Counted from the first letter of the stretch, positions 7,396-16,509 are shown. The stretch: 64,000 nt of DNA from Blastococcus xanthinilyticus (GCF_008124835.1 NZ_VNHW01000018.1:1-64000); one strand, 5' to 3'. The notes: generated by a model not told the origin, from the sequence alone. Numbers and translations: made by a program.

Positions 7396-8481
7396 TCAGG
7401 GCGCCACCGCGAGCGCGGCCGAGACGGCGTGGCGGCGCCGGGCGCTGAGGTCGGCGAAGAAGGCGGGCGCGTCGTCGAAGGGCACGACGTCGGTGAGCAG
7501 GTGCTCGCGGACGAGATCACCGGAGCCCGCCAGCAGGGCCAGTGTCTCCCGGGACAGCCGGGCGCGGTCCCAGAGGTGCGCCAGCCCTCGCGGCACCCGG
7601 CCGATCTGGGCGCACCGCACCGACAGCCCGTTGTGGTGGAACTCCTCGCCGAGGGGGAGGTCGGGGGCGCCCCCGGTGTAGAAGGCGAGGTCGACCACGG
7701 TCGCCTGCGGCCGGGCGCAGCGCAGCGCCGTCGCCAGCGCCGCCGACTGCCCGCGGCACTGGAACACCACGTCGGCGCCGTGGTCGGCCGGCCCGTGCCG
7801 CCACCGGGTCTTCAGGGTCCGCGCGACCTCCGGGGTGTCGTCGACGGCGGTCAGCCCGAGCCCGGCGGCGGCGGCCCGCCGCTCGGGGGTGGGGTCGACG
7901 ACGACGACCTCCGCGGCGCCGTGCACCCGGCAGAGCAGCCCGACGAGCAGCCCGATCGCGCCGCCGCCGACCACGACGACGAGCCGGCCCGCGACGCCGT
8001 CGCCCAGCTTCCGGCCGCCGGCGTCGGCGGCGGCGTGCAGCACGCCGTTCACGCAGATCGGCCCCAGGTGGGCCGCGTAGATGCCCAGCAGCGGGTCGAG
8101 GTCCGAGGGCAGCGGCACCACGTGCTGGGTCACCGGGTCGCCGTGGACGACGGTCGCGTGCCCGTACGCCATCGCCACGACCGCGCCCTCGGCCACCGCG
8201 GCGGTGCGGCTGTCGGTCACCCGGGCGACCTCCATGTAGCCCAGCTGCCGGACGGGGAACGACCGGGGCTCGGCCGCCGCGTCGAACAGGCCGAGCTCGG
8301 CGTCCCAGCCGGTGGCGAGGTAGGGGCTCGTCCCGCGGAACCAGGTGAGCTCGGTCCCCGCCGACACCCCGCTGTGCAGCGTCTCGGCCCGGAAGCGGCC
8401 GTCGGCCAGCGGTGGCTCGGGCGTCTCCTCGATCTCCAGCACCCCGGGGCGGGGCACCACCAGCGTGCGCACGGTGCTCAC
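7396..8481 (-). CDS. MDR-family (zinc-alcohol-dehydrogenase-like) oxidoreductase
   Basis: The 361-residue product contains a Rossmann motif (VVVGGGAIGLLVG, about residues 155-167) followed by VVVDPTPER, the NAD(P)-binding half of medium-chain dehydrogenases. The N-terminal catalytic half lacks the usual four-Cys structural zinc lobe and resembles sugar- or polyol-dehydrogenase-like members. The start GTG at 8481 overlaps the stop of the Gfo/Idh/MocA gene by 4 bases, so the two are co-translated and may act in sequence on a sugar or cyclitol. The substrate is not predictable from sequence. Confidence 0.75.
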   Translation of the reverse strand: MSTVRTLVVPRPGVLEIEETPEPPLADGRFRAETLHSGVSAGTELTWFRGTSPYLATGWDAELGLFDAAAEPRSFPVRQLGYMEVARVTDSRTAAVAEGAVVAMAYGHATVVHGDPVTQHVVPLPSDLDPLLGIYAAHLGPICVNGVLHAAADAGGRKLGDGVAGRLVVVVGGGAIGLLVGLLCRVHGAAEVVVVDPTPERRAAAAGLGLTAVDDTPEVARTLKTRWRHGPADHGADVVFQCRGQSAALATALRCARPQATVVDLAFYTGGAPDLPLGEEFHHNGLSVRCAQIGRVPRGLAHLWDRARLSRETLALLAGSGDLVREHLLTDVVPFDDAPAFFADLSARRRHAVSAALAVAP

Positions 8482-9434
8482 CGGCCCACCCGGACCGTCG
8501 CGCCGGTGCGCGTCGCCTCCGCGACCGCGCAGCCCAGGCGGTGCGTGGCGAGCGCCTCGGCGACGTCGACCAGGCCCGGCGGCGCCGGCCGCCCCGACAG
8601 CACGTCCACGAACGCCCGGTCGACCGCGGTGCGGGCGTCGAGGGTGGGCGCGGTCTCCTCGTCCCCCGCCGCCGTGCGCACCCGGAGGGCGGTCTCCGTG
8701 AGGTGCACGGAGGCTCCGTCGGCCACCACCTCCAGCCCCGAGGCGGTGGGCGCCGGCAGCACGCAGGAGGTGCTCACCGTCCCCACGGCCCCCGACGACA
8801 GCCGCAGCACGGCCGCCGTCGCGTCCGGCACGTCCCGCCCCTCCCGGGTGGACGGCGCCGCCCCGCCGACCACCTCGTCGACCTCCCCGGCCAGCACCCG
8901 CAGCAGGTCGAGCACGTGCGTCGCCTGCTCCACGACCTGCCCGCCGGAGCGGTCCGCGCGGCTCCACCAGGCCGGCGGCGGTGTCGTGCCCCACCACCGC
9001 GCGTCGACCAGCCGCACGGTGCGGCCGGCCAGCGCGGCGCGGGCGCGGGCGACGGTGTCCAGGTGCCGCCAGTGGTAACCCGTCGCCGTCGGCAGACCGG
9101 CATCCGCGACCGCCGCGGCGACCCGCTCGGCGGTCGGCAGGTCGGCGGCCAGCGGCTTCTCCACGAAGAAGGGCAGCCCCGCACGGACCAGGGTCAGCTC
9201 CAGCTCCCCGTGCGCGAACGGCGGGACGCACAGCCAGACGGCGTCCAGGCCGCGGCCGAGCAGCCCGGCGAGGTCTGCGGCCACGGGAGCCGCGACCTCG
9301 GCGGCCACGGTGACGGCGGTGGCGGGGTCGGCGTCCCAGATCCCGGCCAGTTCGACGTCGTCGAGACCCGACAGCACGCGCGCGTGCCGGGCGCCCACGG
9401 CCCCCGCCCCCACCAACCCGACCCGGATGCCCAT
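8478..9434 (-). CDS. Gfo/Idh/MocA-family oxidoreductase
   Basis: The 318-residue protein has the N-terminal Rossmann signature GLVGAGAVGARHA (residues 6-18) and the family motif VEKPLAAD near residue 90, where the Lys of EKP is catalytic. These enzymes oxidise or reduce sugars, inositols or biliverdin with NAD(P). It is the first gene of a two-gene operon with the MDR dehydrogenase and is divergent from gpgS, with a 116-base shared upstream region. Which sugar it acts on is unknown. Confidence 0.85.
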   Translation of the reverse strand: MGIRVGLVGAGAVGARHARVLSGLDDVELAGIWDADPATAVTVAAEVAAPVAADLAGLLGRGLDAVWLCVPPFAHGELELTLVRAGLPFFVEKPLAADLPTAERVAAAVADAGLPTATGYHWRHLDTVARARAALAGRTVRLVDARWWGTTPPPAWWSRADRSGGQVVEQATHVLDLLRVLAGEVDEVVGGAAPSTREGRDVPDATAAVLRLSSGAVGTVSTSCVLPAPTASGLEVVADGASVHLTETALRVRTAAGDEETAPTLDARTAVDRAFVDVLSGRPAPPGLVDVAEALATHRLGCAVAEATRTGATVRVGR

Positions 9435-9550
9435 GCCCGGATGCTGCCGTCCGTGCCGGTCCTCCGCGCGAGAAAAATACGGACGAAATCGTTCCCGGTA
9501 TGCGAGCCGGGCGGGGGTCAGGATGCAGCACCCCGACCGGGAGGGCTGCG

Positions 9551-10519
9551 ATGCGCACCGATGTCGCTCACTGGCTGCACCACCGCACGTTCCGCGCGTC
9601 GGACTACGACCCGCACCGGCTGCTCGAGCAGAAGCGCTGCCAGGGCTCGACGGTCAGCGTGGTGCTCCCCGCCCTGGACGAGGAGCGCACGGTCGGCGCG
9701 ATCGTCGCCGCGCTGCGCCGCGACCTCGTCGACGGCGTCCCGCTCGTCGACGAGGTGGTGGTCGTGGACAGCGGGTCCACCGACCGCACGGCGGGCGTCG
9801 CCGGCGCCGCGGGGGCCCGCGTCGTGCACGTCGACGACGTGCTGCCCGAGCACGGGCACGTGCCGGGCAAGGGCGAGGCGCTGTGGAAGTCGCTGTACGT
9901 GACCTCGGGCGACCTGCTGGTCTTCCTGGACTCCGACCTGGTGGGCTTCGACCCCACCTTCGTCGTGGGCCTGCTCGGCCCGCTCCTGACCGATCCGGCG
10001 ATCGGCTACGTCAAGGGCCTCTACGACCGGCCGGTGGACACCCACGACGGTCTGGTGCCCACCGGCGGTGGCCGCGTGACCGAGCTGACCGCCCGCCCGC
10101 TGCTCAACGCGCTGTGGCCGCACCTGTCCGGCTTCGTCCAGCCGCTGTCGGGGGAGTACGCGGGCCGGCGCGAGCTGCTGGAGCAGGTGCCGTTCGTCTC
10201 GCACTACGGCGTCGAGCTCGGGTTGCTCGTCGACCTGGCCGACCTCGCCGGCATCGACGCGCTGGCGCAGGTCGACCTCGGCACACGGCGGCACTCCCAC
10301 CAGAGCGACGCGGCGCTGGGCCGGATGGCCGGGCAGGTGCTGCAGACGGCGCTCGCCCGGTGCTGGGGGATCGGGGTCGGTGAGGACACGCTGGTCCAGT
10401 ACGTCCGCACCGAGGCGGAGATCGAGGCGGTGACCTGGGAGGTCGGCGTGCGCGAGCGGCCGCCGATGCGGTCGGTGCCCGGCTACCGCGGGGCGCGCGC
10501 CCGTGGGCGGGTCCGGTGA
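9551..10519 (+). CDS. gpgS: glucosyl-3-phosphoglycerate synthase
   Basis: This GT-A/GT81-type glycosyltransferase is predicted to transfer glucose from a nucleotide sugar to 3-phosphoglycerate, the first step to glucosylglycerate (a compatible solute and methylglucose polysaccharide primer). The 322 residues show SVVLPALDEERTV (35-47), VVDSGSTDRT (71-80) and the metal/nucleotide-binding D127-S-D129, plus GEYAGRR further on. The ATG at 9551 follows GGGAGG by six bases; upstream in-frame ATGs lack this. It overlaps the GT4 gene by 4 bases. No phosphatase (gpgP) is adjacent. Confidence 0.88.
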   Translation: MRTDVAHWLHHRTFRASDYDPHRLLEQKRCQGSTVSVVLPALDEERTVGAIVAALRRDLVDGVPLVDEVVVVDSGSTDRTAGVAGAAGARVVHVDDVLPEHGHVPGKGEALWKSLYVTSGDLLVFLDSDLVGFDPTFVVGLLGPLLTDPAIGYVKGLYDRPVDTHDGLVPTGGGRVTELTARPLLNALWPHLSGFVQPLSGEYAGRRELLEQVPFVSHYGVELGLLVDLADLAGIDALAQVDLGTRRHSHQSDAALGRMAGQVLQTALARCWGIGVGEDTLVQYVRTEAEIEAVTWEVGVRERPPMRSVPGYRGARARGRVR

Positions 10520-11763
10520 AGATCCTCATGGACGCCGGTCCGTGGCTGCCGGTGCCGCCGGTGGGCTACGGCGGCCTGGAGAACGTCGTCGCGACCCTCA
10601 CCACCGAGCTGCGCCGCCGCGGGCACGTGGTCGTGCTGGCCACGGTGGGGGACAGCCGGCTGCCCGCGGACGGCCGTGTCGCCGCCTTCCCGACCGGGCA
10701 GTTCCCGCAGCTCGCCGCTCCCTACCCGGAGGTCACCGGCATCGCCCACGCCCACGTCCACGCGGTGGTCGAGGCGATCCGCCGGCACCAGGCGGACGGC
10801 GTGCCGTTCGACTTGGTGCACACGCACCTGGAGGTCGTGGGGCCCGCGGTGCTCGCCGCGCTCGGGGCGGCGGCGCCGCCGGTGCTGCACACGCTGCACT
10901 GGGACCTCCGCCGCAATGCCGATTTCTACGCCCGCTTCGACGGCGGGGGACGTGTCTTCTTCGCGGGCGTCTCGGACTCCCAGGTGGCCCGCGGCCCCGA
11001 GGTGCTGCGCCGGCAGACGCTGGGCGCGGTCCCGCTCGCCGTCCCGATCCCGGAGCGGCCGCCGGTCCCGCGGGAGGAGCGCACCGACGCCGTCCTGGTC
11101 CTGTCCCGGCTGTGCGAGACGAAGGGCACCGACGTCGCGCTGCGCGCCTGCCGGGCCGCCGGGGTGCCGCTGGTCCTCGCCGGGCCGGTCGGCGGGCAGC
11201 CCGACCGGGCGAGCCTCGAGGCGGCGCTGGCCGACCCGGCGAGCCCGGTCGCCGGCTACCCCGACGTCCGGTGGTTCCGGGAGCACGTGGAGCCGCTGCT
11301 GGACGGCGACCGCGCGCGCTGGATCGGCAGCGTCTCCGGGGCCGAGAAGGCGGAGCTCCTCCGCCGGTCCCGGGCCGTGCTGTTCCCGATCCGGTGGCCC
11401 GAGCCCGGGGGGACGGCGGTGTGCGAGGCCCTCGCCGCGGGGACGCCGGTCGTCGCCCACGCGCAGGGCTGCCTGCCCTCTCTCGTGGACCACGGCGTCA
11501 CGGGCTTCCTGGCCGGGGACGAGGAGGCGTTCGTCGCGGCCCTGCGCCGGCTCGACGAGATCGACCCGGCCGCCTGCGCGGCCACCGCTGCGCGCCGCTT
11601 CGCCCCGGCCGTGATGGCCGACGGGTACGAGGTCCTCTACGCCGAGGTGCTGCTGCGCGCCGGTGCCGTGCCGGGTGTGCCGCGCTTCCCGCAGCCCCTT
11701 GCGCCCGTCGCGGCGGTGGAGCGAGGGCCGTTCACCCCCCGCATGAGCAGCCCCATGGGGTGA
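10516..11763 (+). CDS. GT4-family glycosyltransferase
   Basis: The 415-residue GT-B enzyme has an N-terminal GYGGLENVVATL loop (about residues 17-28) and a C-terminal nucleotide-sugar site with EPGGTAVCEALAAGTPVVA (about 295-313), the E-x7-E pattern of GT4 retaining transferases. It is translationally coupled to gpgS (GTGA overlap), so it may extend or modify glucosylglycerate or a related glycoside; this functional link is inference. The last 25 residues are Pro-rich and probably disordered. Confidence 0.82.
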   Translation: MKILMDAGPWLPVPPVGYGGLENVVATLTTELRRRGHVVVLATVGDSRLPADGRVAAFPTGQFPQLAAPYPEVTGIAHAHVHAVVEAIRRHQADGVPFDLVHTHLEVVGPAVLAALGAAAPPVLHTLHWDLRRNADFYARFDGGGRVFFAGVSDSQVARGPEVLRRQTLGAVPLAVPIPERPPVPREERTDAVLVLSRLCETKGTDVALRACRAAGVPLVLAGPVGGQPDRASLEAALADPASPVAGYPDVRWFREHVEPLLDGDRARWIGSVSGAEKAELLRRSRAVLFPIRWPEPGGTAVCEALAAGTPVVAHAQGCLPSLVDHGVTGFLAGDEEAFVAALRRLDEIDPAACAATAARRFAPAVMADGYEVLYAEVLLRAGAVPGVPRFPQPLAPVAAVERGPFTPRMSSPMG

Positions 11764-11817
11764 GGGCGGGTGCCGGGGAGGGGTCGATTCCGGCCCGGCG
11801 AGGTCACCCTGGACGGC

Positions 11818-11895
11818 ATGACCTGCGACGACTGCCTCGAGCTGGCCACCTTCTGCAGCTGCGGGTACCGGCCCTGGTGGCGCCACTTCCGGTAG
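11818..11895 (+). CDS. possible 25-residue Cys-rich microprotein
   Basis: A short ORF starting at the ATG at 11818 encodes 25 residues with four cysteines as CxxC and CxC, followed by an aromatic/basic tail (YRPWWRHF). The Cys spacing suggests metal binding, and the peptide looks less random than the usual GC-rich short frames. The ribosome site is weak. It lies 54 bases after the GT4 gene, so it could be the last cistron of that operon or be spurious. Confidence 0.35.
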   Translation: MTCDDCLELATFCSCGYRPWWRHFR

Positions 11896-12011
11896 GCCGG
11901 CGGACGGGCGGTGAACCGGACACCCCCGGGCGGATGACCGTACCCGCCCGTAACCGTTACCGCCCTCGGCCGTTGTACCGCGCACTGCTGCCCCTCTCAC
12001 CTGGAGGAGAC

Positions 12012-12872
12012 GTGCGCCGTCTCGCTGCCTGCGTCCTCACCGCTCTCGCCGTCCTGACCGGCCTCGTGGTCGCTCCCACCGCGCAGGCCGGGCCTGCGCC
12101 GCTCCGGTACGTCGCGCTCGGCGACTCCTACAGCGCGGCCTCGGGGGTCCTGCCACCGGACCTGACCGCGCCGCCGCAGTGCCTGCGCTCGATCCGCAAC
12201 TACCCGCACGTGCTGGCCGCGGCGATCGGCGCGCGGCTGACCGACGTCACGTGCGGGGGAGCCGACACCGGTGACTTCTTCGCCGCGCAGTACCCCGGTG
12301 TCGCGCCGCAGCTGGCGGCCCTCGGCCGCGACACCCAGCTGGTCACCATGACCATCGGCGGCAACGACAGCGGCGTCTTCATCAACTCGATCCTCGCCTG
12401 CAGCACCGCCGGCCTGTCGACGCTGGGCACCGGCAGCCCCTGCAAGGACAGGTACGGCTCCTCCTTCGAGGACACCGTGCGCACCACGACGTTCCCGGCC
12501 CTGGTCGAGGCGCTGCGCGCGGTCCGGCGGGCGGCTCCGCACGCGAAGGTCGCCATCCTCGGCTACCCGTGGATCGTCCCCGCCAGCGGCGGCTGCTTCG
12601 ACCGCATGACGATCGCTGCGGGCGACATCCCCTACCTGCGCAGCCTGCAGGCGACCCTCAACGACGTGGTCGCCCGGGCGGCCGCGCGCAGCGGCGTGAC
12701 CTTCGTCGACCTGAGCAGGGTCTCCGACGGGCACGACGCGTGCCAGCGCCTCGGGGTCCGCTGGGTCGAGCCGGTGCTCCAGGGCACCAACGCGGTGATC
12801 GTGCACCCGAACGCGCTGGGCGAGGCCGCGATGGCGGCGCGGGCGCGCGAGGTGCTGCGTCTCGGCCGCTGA
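12012..12872 (+). CDS. secreted SGNH-family hydrolase (lipase/esterase)
   Basis: The 286-residue protein begins with a Sec signal peptide (basic start, hydrophobic 4-22, AQA cleavage near 26). SGNH blocks follow: GDS39 nucleophile (GDSYSAASG), a Gly block, GGN118D, and H265 in VHPNALG. Several paired cysteines suggest disulfides, as in the Streptomyces SGNH lipase. It is predicted to be exported and to cleave acyl esters. The GTG at 12012 closely follows GGAGGAGA. The gene is separated from its neighbours and appears monocistronic. Confidence 0.85.
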   Translation: MRRLAACVLTALAVLTGLVVAPTAQAGPAPLRYVALGDSYSAASGVLPPDLTAPPQCLRSIRNYPHVLAAAIGARLTDVTCGGADTGDFFAAQYPGVAPQLAALGRDTQLVTMTIGGNDSGVFINSILACSTAGLSTLGTGSPCKDRYGSSFEDTVRTTTFPALVEALRAVRRAAPHAKVAILGYPWIVPASGGCFDRMTIAAGDIPYLRSLQATLNDVVARAAARSGVTFVDLSRVSDGHDACQRLGVRWVEPVLQGTNAVIVHPNALGEAAMAARAREVLRLGR

Positions 12873-12937
12873 GCCGGGGGCCGGAGGCGGCTAGCGTGAC
12901 GGCGTTCCCCAGGGGCGTCGAGCACGGAGGTGGCCGC

Positions 12938-13801
12938 GTGGCCGGTCGGGTCGAGGGCAGGTCGCGGGCGCTGGTGCTCGGCGGTGGCGGGATCGCCGGG
13001 ATCGCCTGGGAGATCGGCCTGCTGGCCGGGCTCGCCGAGCACGGCGTCGACGTCCGGGCGGCGGACCTGATCGTGGGGACGTCGGCCGGCTCGATCGTGG
13101 GCACGCTGCTCCTCCGCGGCGGAGACCTGCAGGAGCTCTACGCCGTCCAGGCCACGCCGCCGGGCCCCGAGGAGCCCGTGGTGGAGTTCGACGCGCTGGC
13201 GATGATGACCGCCTTCGGGGAGGTGCTCGCCGGGGCCACGGCGGAGCAGGACGCCCGGGCCCGCATCGGTGGGCTGGCGCTGCGGTCCAGCTCCGTGCCC
13301 GAGAGCGAGCGGCGGGCGATCATCGCCGGGCGGGTCGGCGACCCCGACTGGCCGGAAGGCCGGCTGGTGGTCACCGCCGTCGACACCGGCGACGGGTCGT
13401 TCCACGCGTTCGACTCCACCTCCGGGATCCCGCTGCTCGACGCCGTCGCGGCCAGCTGCGCGGTGCCCACCGTGTGGCCGCCCACCACGATCGGCGGCCG
13501 CCGGTTCATGGACGGCGGCATGCGGTCCATGACCAACGCCGACCTGGCCGCCGGTGCGAAGAAGGTGCTGGTGGTGGCGCCGTTCCCCGGCACGCCCGGC
13601 AACCCGATGGGCCCGGACCTGGCGGGCGAGACCGAGGTGCTGCGCCGGGACGGCGAGGTGCACGTGCTCCTCGCCGACGACGCGGCGCTGGAGGCGTTCG
13701 GCACCAATCCGCTGGCACCGGCCAGCCGGCAGCCCGCGGCCCTGGCCGGGCGGGCCCAGGCCGACGCCGTGTGGGCGGAGGTCGCCGCGTTCTGGAGCTG
13801 A
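12938..13801 (+). CDS. patatin-like phospholipase
   Basis: The 287-residue protein shows the patatin signature: oxyanion loop GGGGIAG (15-21), nucleophile elbow G47-T-S49-A-G, and the catalytic Asp in D192-G-G. It should hydrolyse acyl chains from lipids in the cytoplasm or at the inner membrane face. There is no signal peptide. The GTG at 12938 lies seven bases after GGAGG; the frame remains open upstream over the SGNH gene but without a good start. It is convergent with the FlbD-like gene three bases away. Confidence 0.87.
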   Translation: MAGRVEGRSRALVLGGGGIAGIAWEIGLLAGLAEHGVDVRAADLIVGTSAGSIVGTLLLRGGDLQELYAVQATPPGPEEPVVEFDALAMMTAFGEVLAGATAEQDARARIGGLALRSSSVPESERRAIIAGRVGDPDWPEGRLVVTAVDTGDGSFHAFDSTSGIPLLDAVAASCAVPTVWPPTTIGGRRFMDGGMRSMTNADLAAGAKKVLVVAPFPGTPGNPMGPDLAGETEVLRRDGEVHVLLADDAALEAFGTNPLAPASRQPAALAGRAQADAVWAEVAAFWS

Positions 13802-13804
13802 GGG

Positions 13805-14077
13805 TCAGGCCTGGCCGGTGGTCGGGACGCCGATCCGGCGGGCCACCCGGGCGGCCGGCGGCATCGCGGCGTAGCCGTTGAGCAGGGAGCTGCGGCGGGC
13901 GAACGCGCCGGCGCGGTCCTCGGCGATGAGCCGCAGCACCTGATCGATCCCGGCATCCAGGACCAGGTGCGTGCCGTCGACGAGGTGCACCTCGGTGTCG
14001 CCGTGGTGCTCGATGCGCTCGATGTGGTCGGGGTCGACGGCGAAGTACTTCCCGTTGCGGCAGGTCACGGCGATCAC
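13805..14077 (-). CDS. FlbD-family protein
   Basis: The 90-residue product matches the FlbD core in its first 55 residues: MIAVTCRNGKYFAVDP, then IERIEHHGDTEVHL and VDGTHLVLD, followed by a helix. FlbD proteins are found in flagellar gene clusters of several phyla, but their biochemical role is unclear. Here there is no flagellar gene nearby and the C-terminal 35 residues are additional. The ATG start has a GGGTGC-type ribosome site. Confidence 0.65.
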   Translation of the reverse strand: MIAVTCRNGKYFAVDPDHIERIEHHGDTEVHLVDGTHLVLDAGIDQVLRLIAEDRAGAFARRSSLLNGYAAMPPAARVARRIGVPTTGQA

Positions 14078-14206
14078 GGGAGCACCCCTTTCGGTGGGTG
14101 GTGCGGCGGGCCGGTCGGATGCCGTCCCTGCAGGTCAGCCATCGGCCGCCGCAGGCAGGTGCTGGAGAGGGTGACCGGAACCGGCACCCGATCGGGTGAC
14201 CCCGGT

Positions 14207-15775
14207 TCAGCCCTTCGCCGCTCCGCGGTGCGCCAGGTAGGTCAGCGCGGCGGTGGCCACCGCCGTGGCCCACCCCCACTGGACGGCGACGAGCACGGCC
14301 AGCGGCGGCCCGTCGACGAGCAGCGCCACGAGGATCGGCGCGCTCCCGAGCAGACCGACGTCCACGCCCTGCACCAGGGTGGCCCCGGCACCGGCGGGCA
14401 CGATCCCCATGGGCGTGGAGACGACCGGCCCGCCCCAGTCCAGTTCCGGGCGGTAGGCCCCGCGCACCGCCGCCGCCGTCCAGGCCGGCACCGCACCCAG
14501 CGCCAGCACCGTCCAGGCGAAGAGGTCGTCGCCGCTCTGGCCGATCAGCAGCCCGCCGCAGCCGCAGACGACCGTGAGGAGGACGGCCGGCACGACGGCG
14601 CGGGCGACGACCAGCCGGCCGGGGGAGAGGGGGAGCAGCCGGTCGAGCGCCGGCATGGCGTGGCCCTGCCGGGAGGGGTGGCCGACGGCCACCGCCGCGA
14701 GCAGCCAGCCGAGGACCAGGCCGACGGCGCCCGCGACGGGCAGCCGGTCCAGGCCCTCGGTCCGCACCGCGAGGACCGGGAGGGCGACGGCGACGAGCAG
14801 CTGGCCGAGCTGCCAGGGGCTGCGGGCCATGAGGGTGAGGTCGGCGAGGACCACCGCGCGCCCGGGACCGCGGGCCGGCCGGAACCGGCGCGGCCGGGAC
14901 GGGGCCCGCCGCGGCGGGCGGGCCAGCGCGCGACCCAGGTCGCGCAGGTCCATGGAGAAGACCGAGGCCGAGGCGAACGCCGACGTCGAGCCGAGGGTCC
15001 GCAGTGCACCGGCGCCGATCCGGCCCAGCCCCCGGTCGGCGGCGACCAGCAGCAGCACCGCGACGGCTGCCGCGGCGAGGGCAGCGGCCAGGGGGACGGC
15101 GCCGCCGACGGCGGGAAGCTCGCCGGCCGCGCGGGCCAGCGGTGGGGCGATCGCCAGCAGCGCCGCCGTGGTGCTCGCGAGCACCGCCACCGCGCCGGCG
15201 ACCGTGGACAGCCGGCCGGTCCGGCCCCGCGTCTGCGCCAGCGCGACCGCCCCGACCAGGCCGGCCGCTGCTGCGGCGGCGGTGACCGCGGCCGCCGTCA
15301 CCGTCGCCGGTGTGGCGCCGGGCAGCACCATGGCCAGGGGCAGGGCGAGCACCGCGCTGGTCGCCGCGCATCCCGCGGCGAGGCGGACCAGGTCCCCGCG
15401 GAGCAGGCCGCGCCGGTCGGCGGGCAGCGGGAGCCACCAGCCGGCCGCCGCGGGGCTGGCGCTGATCGGGCCCAGCCGGTCGAGCAGGCCGATCAGCCCG
15501 GCGACCACGACGACGAGGGCCACCAGCGCGGCGGCCGACGCCGGCAACGGTGCGGCCGCAACCGGTTCGCGCACGGAGATCTCGTCCCGGACCGACGCCA
15601 GCCACCCGCCGGCGACGGCGAGCAGGATCGCGACGTAGGCGATCGTCGACCACGCGTCCTCCACCCGGGTCCACCACGTCGTGGAGGCCCGGGCGGCGGC
15701 GCTCCGGCGGGTCAGCCTGCGGACCTCGCGCCCGTCCAGGGGAGCGGCGGCCGGAGTCGCGGCGGCCACGGTCAT
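14207..15775 (-). CDS. DUF6297-like integral membrane protein, ABC permease partner
   Basis: The 522-residue protein has about ten to twelve hydrophobic helices separated by short Arg-rich loops. It resembles the DUF6297 membrane proteins that sit beside an ABC ATPase in Geodermatophilaceae and relatives. It is translated from the ATG at 15775, overlapping the ATPase stop by 4 bases, so the two probably form an exporter complex. There is no periplasmic binding protein, which fits an exporter. The substrate is unknown. Confidence 0.65.
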   Translation of the reverse strand: MTVAAATPAAAPLDGREVRRLTRRSAAARASTTWWTRVEDAWSTIAYVAILLAVAGGWLASVRDEISVREPVAAAPLPASAAALVALVVVVAGLIGLLDRLGPISASPAAAGWWLPLPADRRGLLRGDLVRLAAGCAATSAVLALPLAMVLPGATPATVTAAAVTAAAAAAGLVGAVALAQTRGRTGRLSTVAGAVAVLASTTAALLAIAPPLARAAGELPAVGGAVPLAAALAAAAVAVLLLVAADRGLGRIGAGALRTLGSTSAFASASVFSMDLRDLGRALARPPRRAPSRPRRFRPARGPGRAVVLADLTLMARSPWQLGQLLVAVALPVLAVRTEGLDRLPVAGAVGLVLGWLLAAVAVGHPSRQGHAMPALDRLLPLSPGRLVVARAVVPAVLLTVVCGCGGLLIGQSGDDLFAWTVLALGAVPAWTAAAVRGAYRPELDWGGPVVSTPMGIVPAGAGATLVQGVDVGLLGSAPILVALLVDGPPLAVLVAVQWGWATAVATAALTYLAHRGAAKG

Positions 15776-16470
15776 CCCTCGGTGCCGGCCATGGTGGCGG
15801 GCACGGCCTCCGGCGGCAGCAGCACGCACTCCTCGTCCGCCAGCAGCGCCTCGTCGGCGGCCGTGGTCACGAAGGCCGCGTCGTGGCTGGCGAACAGCAC
15901 CGCCAGCCCGGCGTCCCGCTCGGCCGCCACCCGCTCGGCCAGCGTGCGGCGCATCTCGGCGTCCAGGCGGCGCTCCGGCTCGTCGAGCACCAGCAGCCGC
16001 GCCGGGCGGACGAAGGCGGCGGCCAGGGCGAGGCGCCGCCGCTGCCCCGAGGACAGCCGGGACGGCAGGGCGTCCGCGCGCTCCTCCAGGCCGAAGGCGG
16101 CCAGCTCCGCCGCCACCACCTCCTCGGCGTCCTCGACCCCGTGTGCCCGCGCGGTCAGCAGCAGGTGCTCGCGGCCGGTGAGCGCGGGGAAGAACGCGTC
16201 GTCGTCCAGTACCTGGGCGACGTCCCGGCGGAACGACGCCCGGCGCTCGTCCACCGGCTCCCCGTCGAAGCTGACGCTGCCCCCGAGCGGCGGCAGCAGC
16301 CCGACGAGGGTGTGCAGCAGCGTGGACTTGCCGGCGCCGTTCGGCCCGATGACGGCCAGCGCACGGCCCGGGGGCAGGTGCAGGTGCACCGGAGCGCTGG
16401 TCGGGACGTCGTCGTGGCCGGCGGTCAGCTCGTCGGCGCGCAGCAGGGCGGCGTCGGGGGAGTCGGGCAT
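15772..16470 (-). CDS. ABC transporter ATP-binding protein
   Basis: The 232-residue ATPase has Walker A GPNGAGKST (42-50), a signature loop of the form LSSGQRRR and Walker B LLVLDEP. The D-loop and H-loop are present (ASHDAAF). It is the nucleotide-binding subunit for the DUF6297 membrane protein that follows with a 4-base overlap. I start at the ATG at 16470; a TTG three codons upstream is possible. Confidence 0.87.
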   Translation of the reverse strand: MPDSPDAALLRADELTAGHDDVPTSAPVHLHLPPGRALAVIGPNGAGKSTLLHTLVGLLPPLGGSVSFDGEPVDERRASFRRDVAQVLDDDAFFPALTGREHLLLTARAHGVEDAEEVVAAELAAFGLEERADALPSRLSSGQRRRLALAAAFVRPARLLVLDEPERRLDAEMRRTLAERVAAERDAGLAVLFASHDAAFVTTAADEALLADEECVLLPPEAVPATMAGTEG

Positions 16471-16509
16471 CGCGGCCAACCTAGTGCGCGGCTGCCGCGA
16501 CGACGGCGA

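Noticed and set aside
6831-7520. 230-codon N-terminal extension of the HEPN gene
   Set aside because: It includes the antisense of the tmRNA end (RGLEPLTPTL) and low-complexity sequence; the authentic protein begins near 6830.
13506-15677. 723-codon minus-strand frame across the patatin, FlbD and DUF6297 genes
   Set aside because: It is almost pure Arg/Gly/Pro, runs through three real genes in the wrong frame and has no ribosome site at its start.
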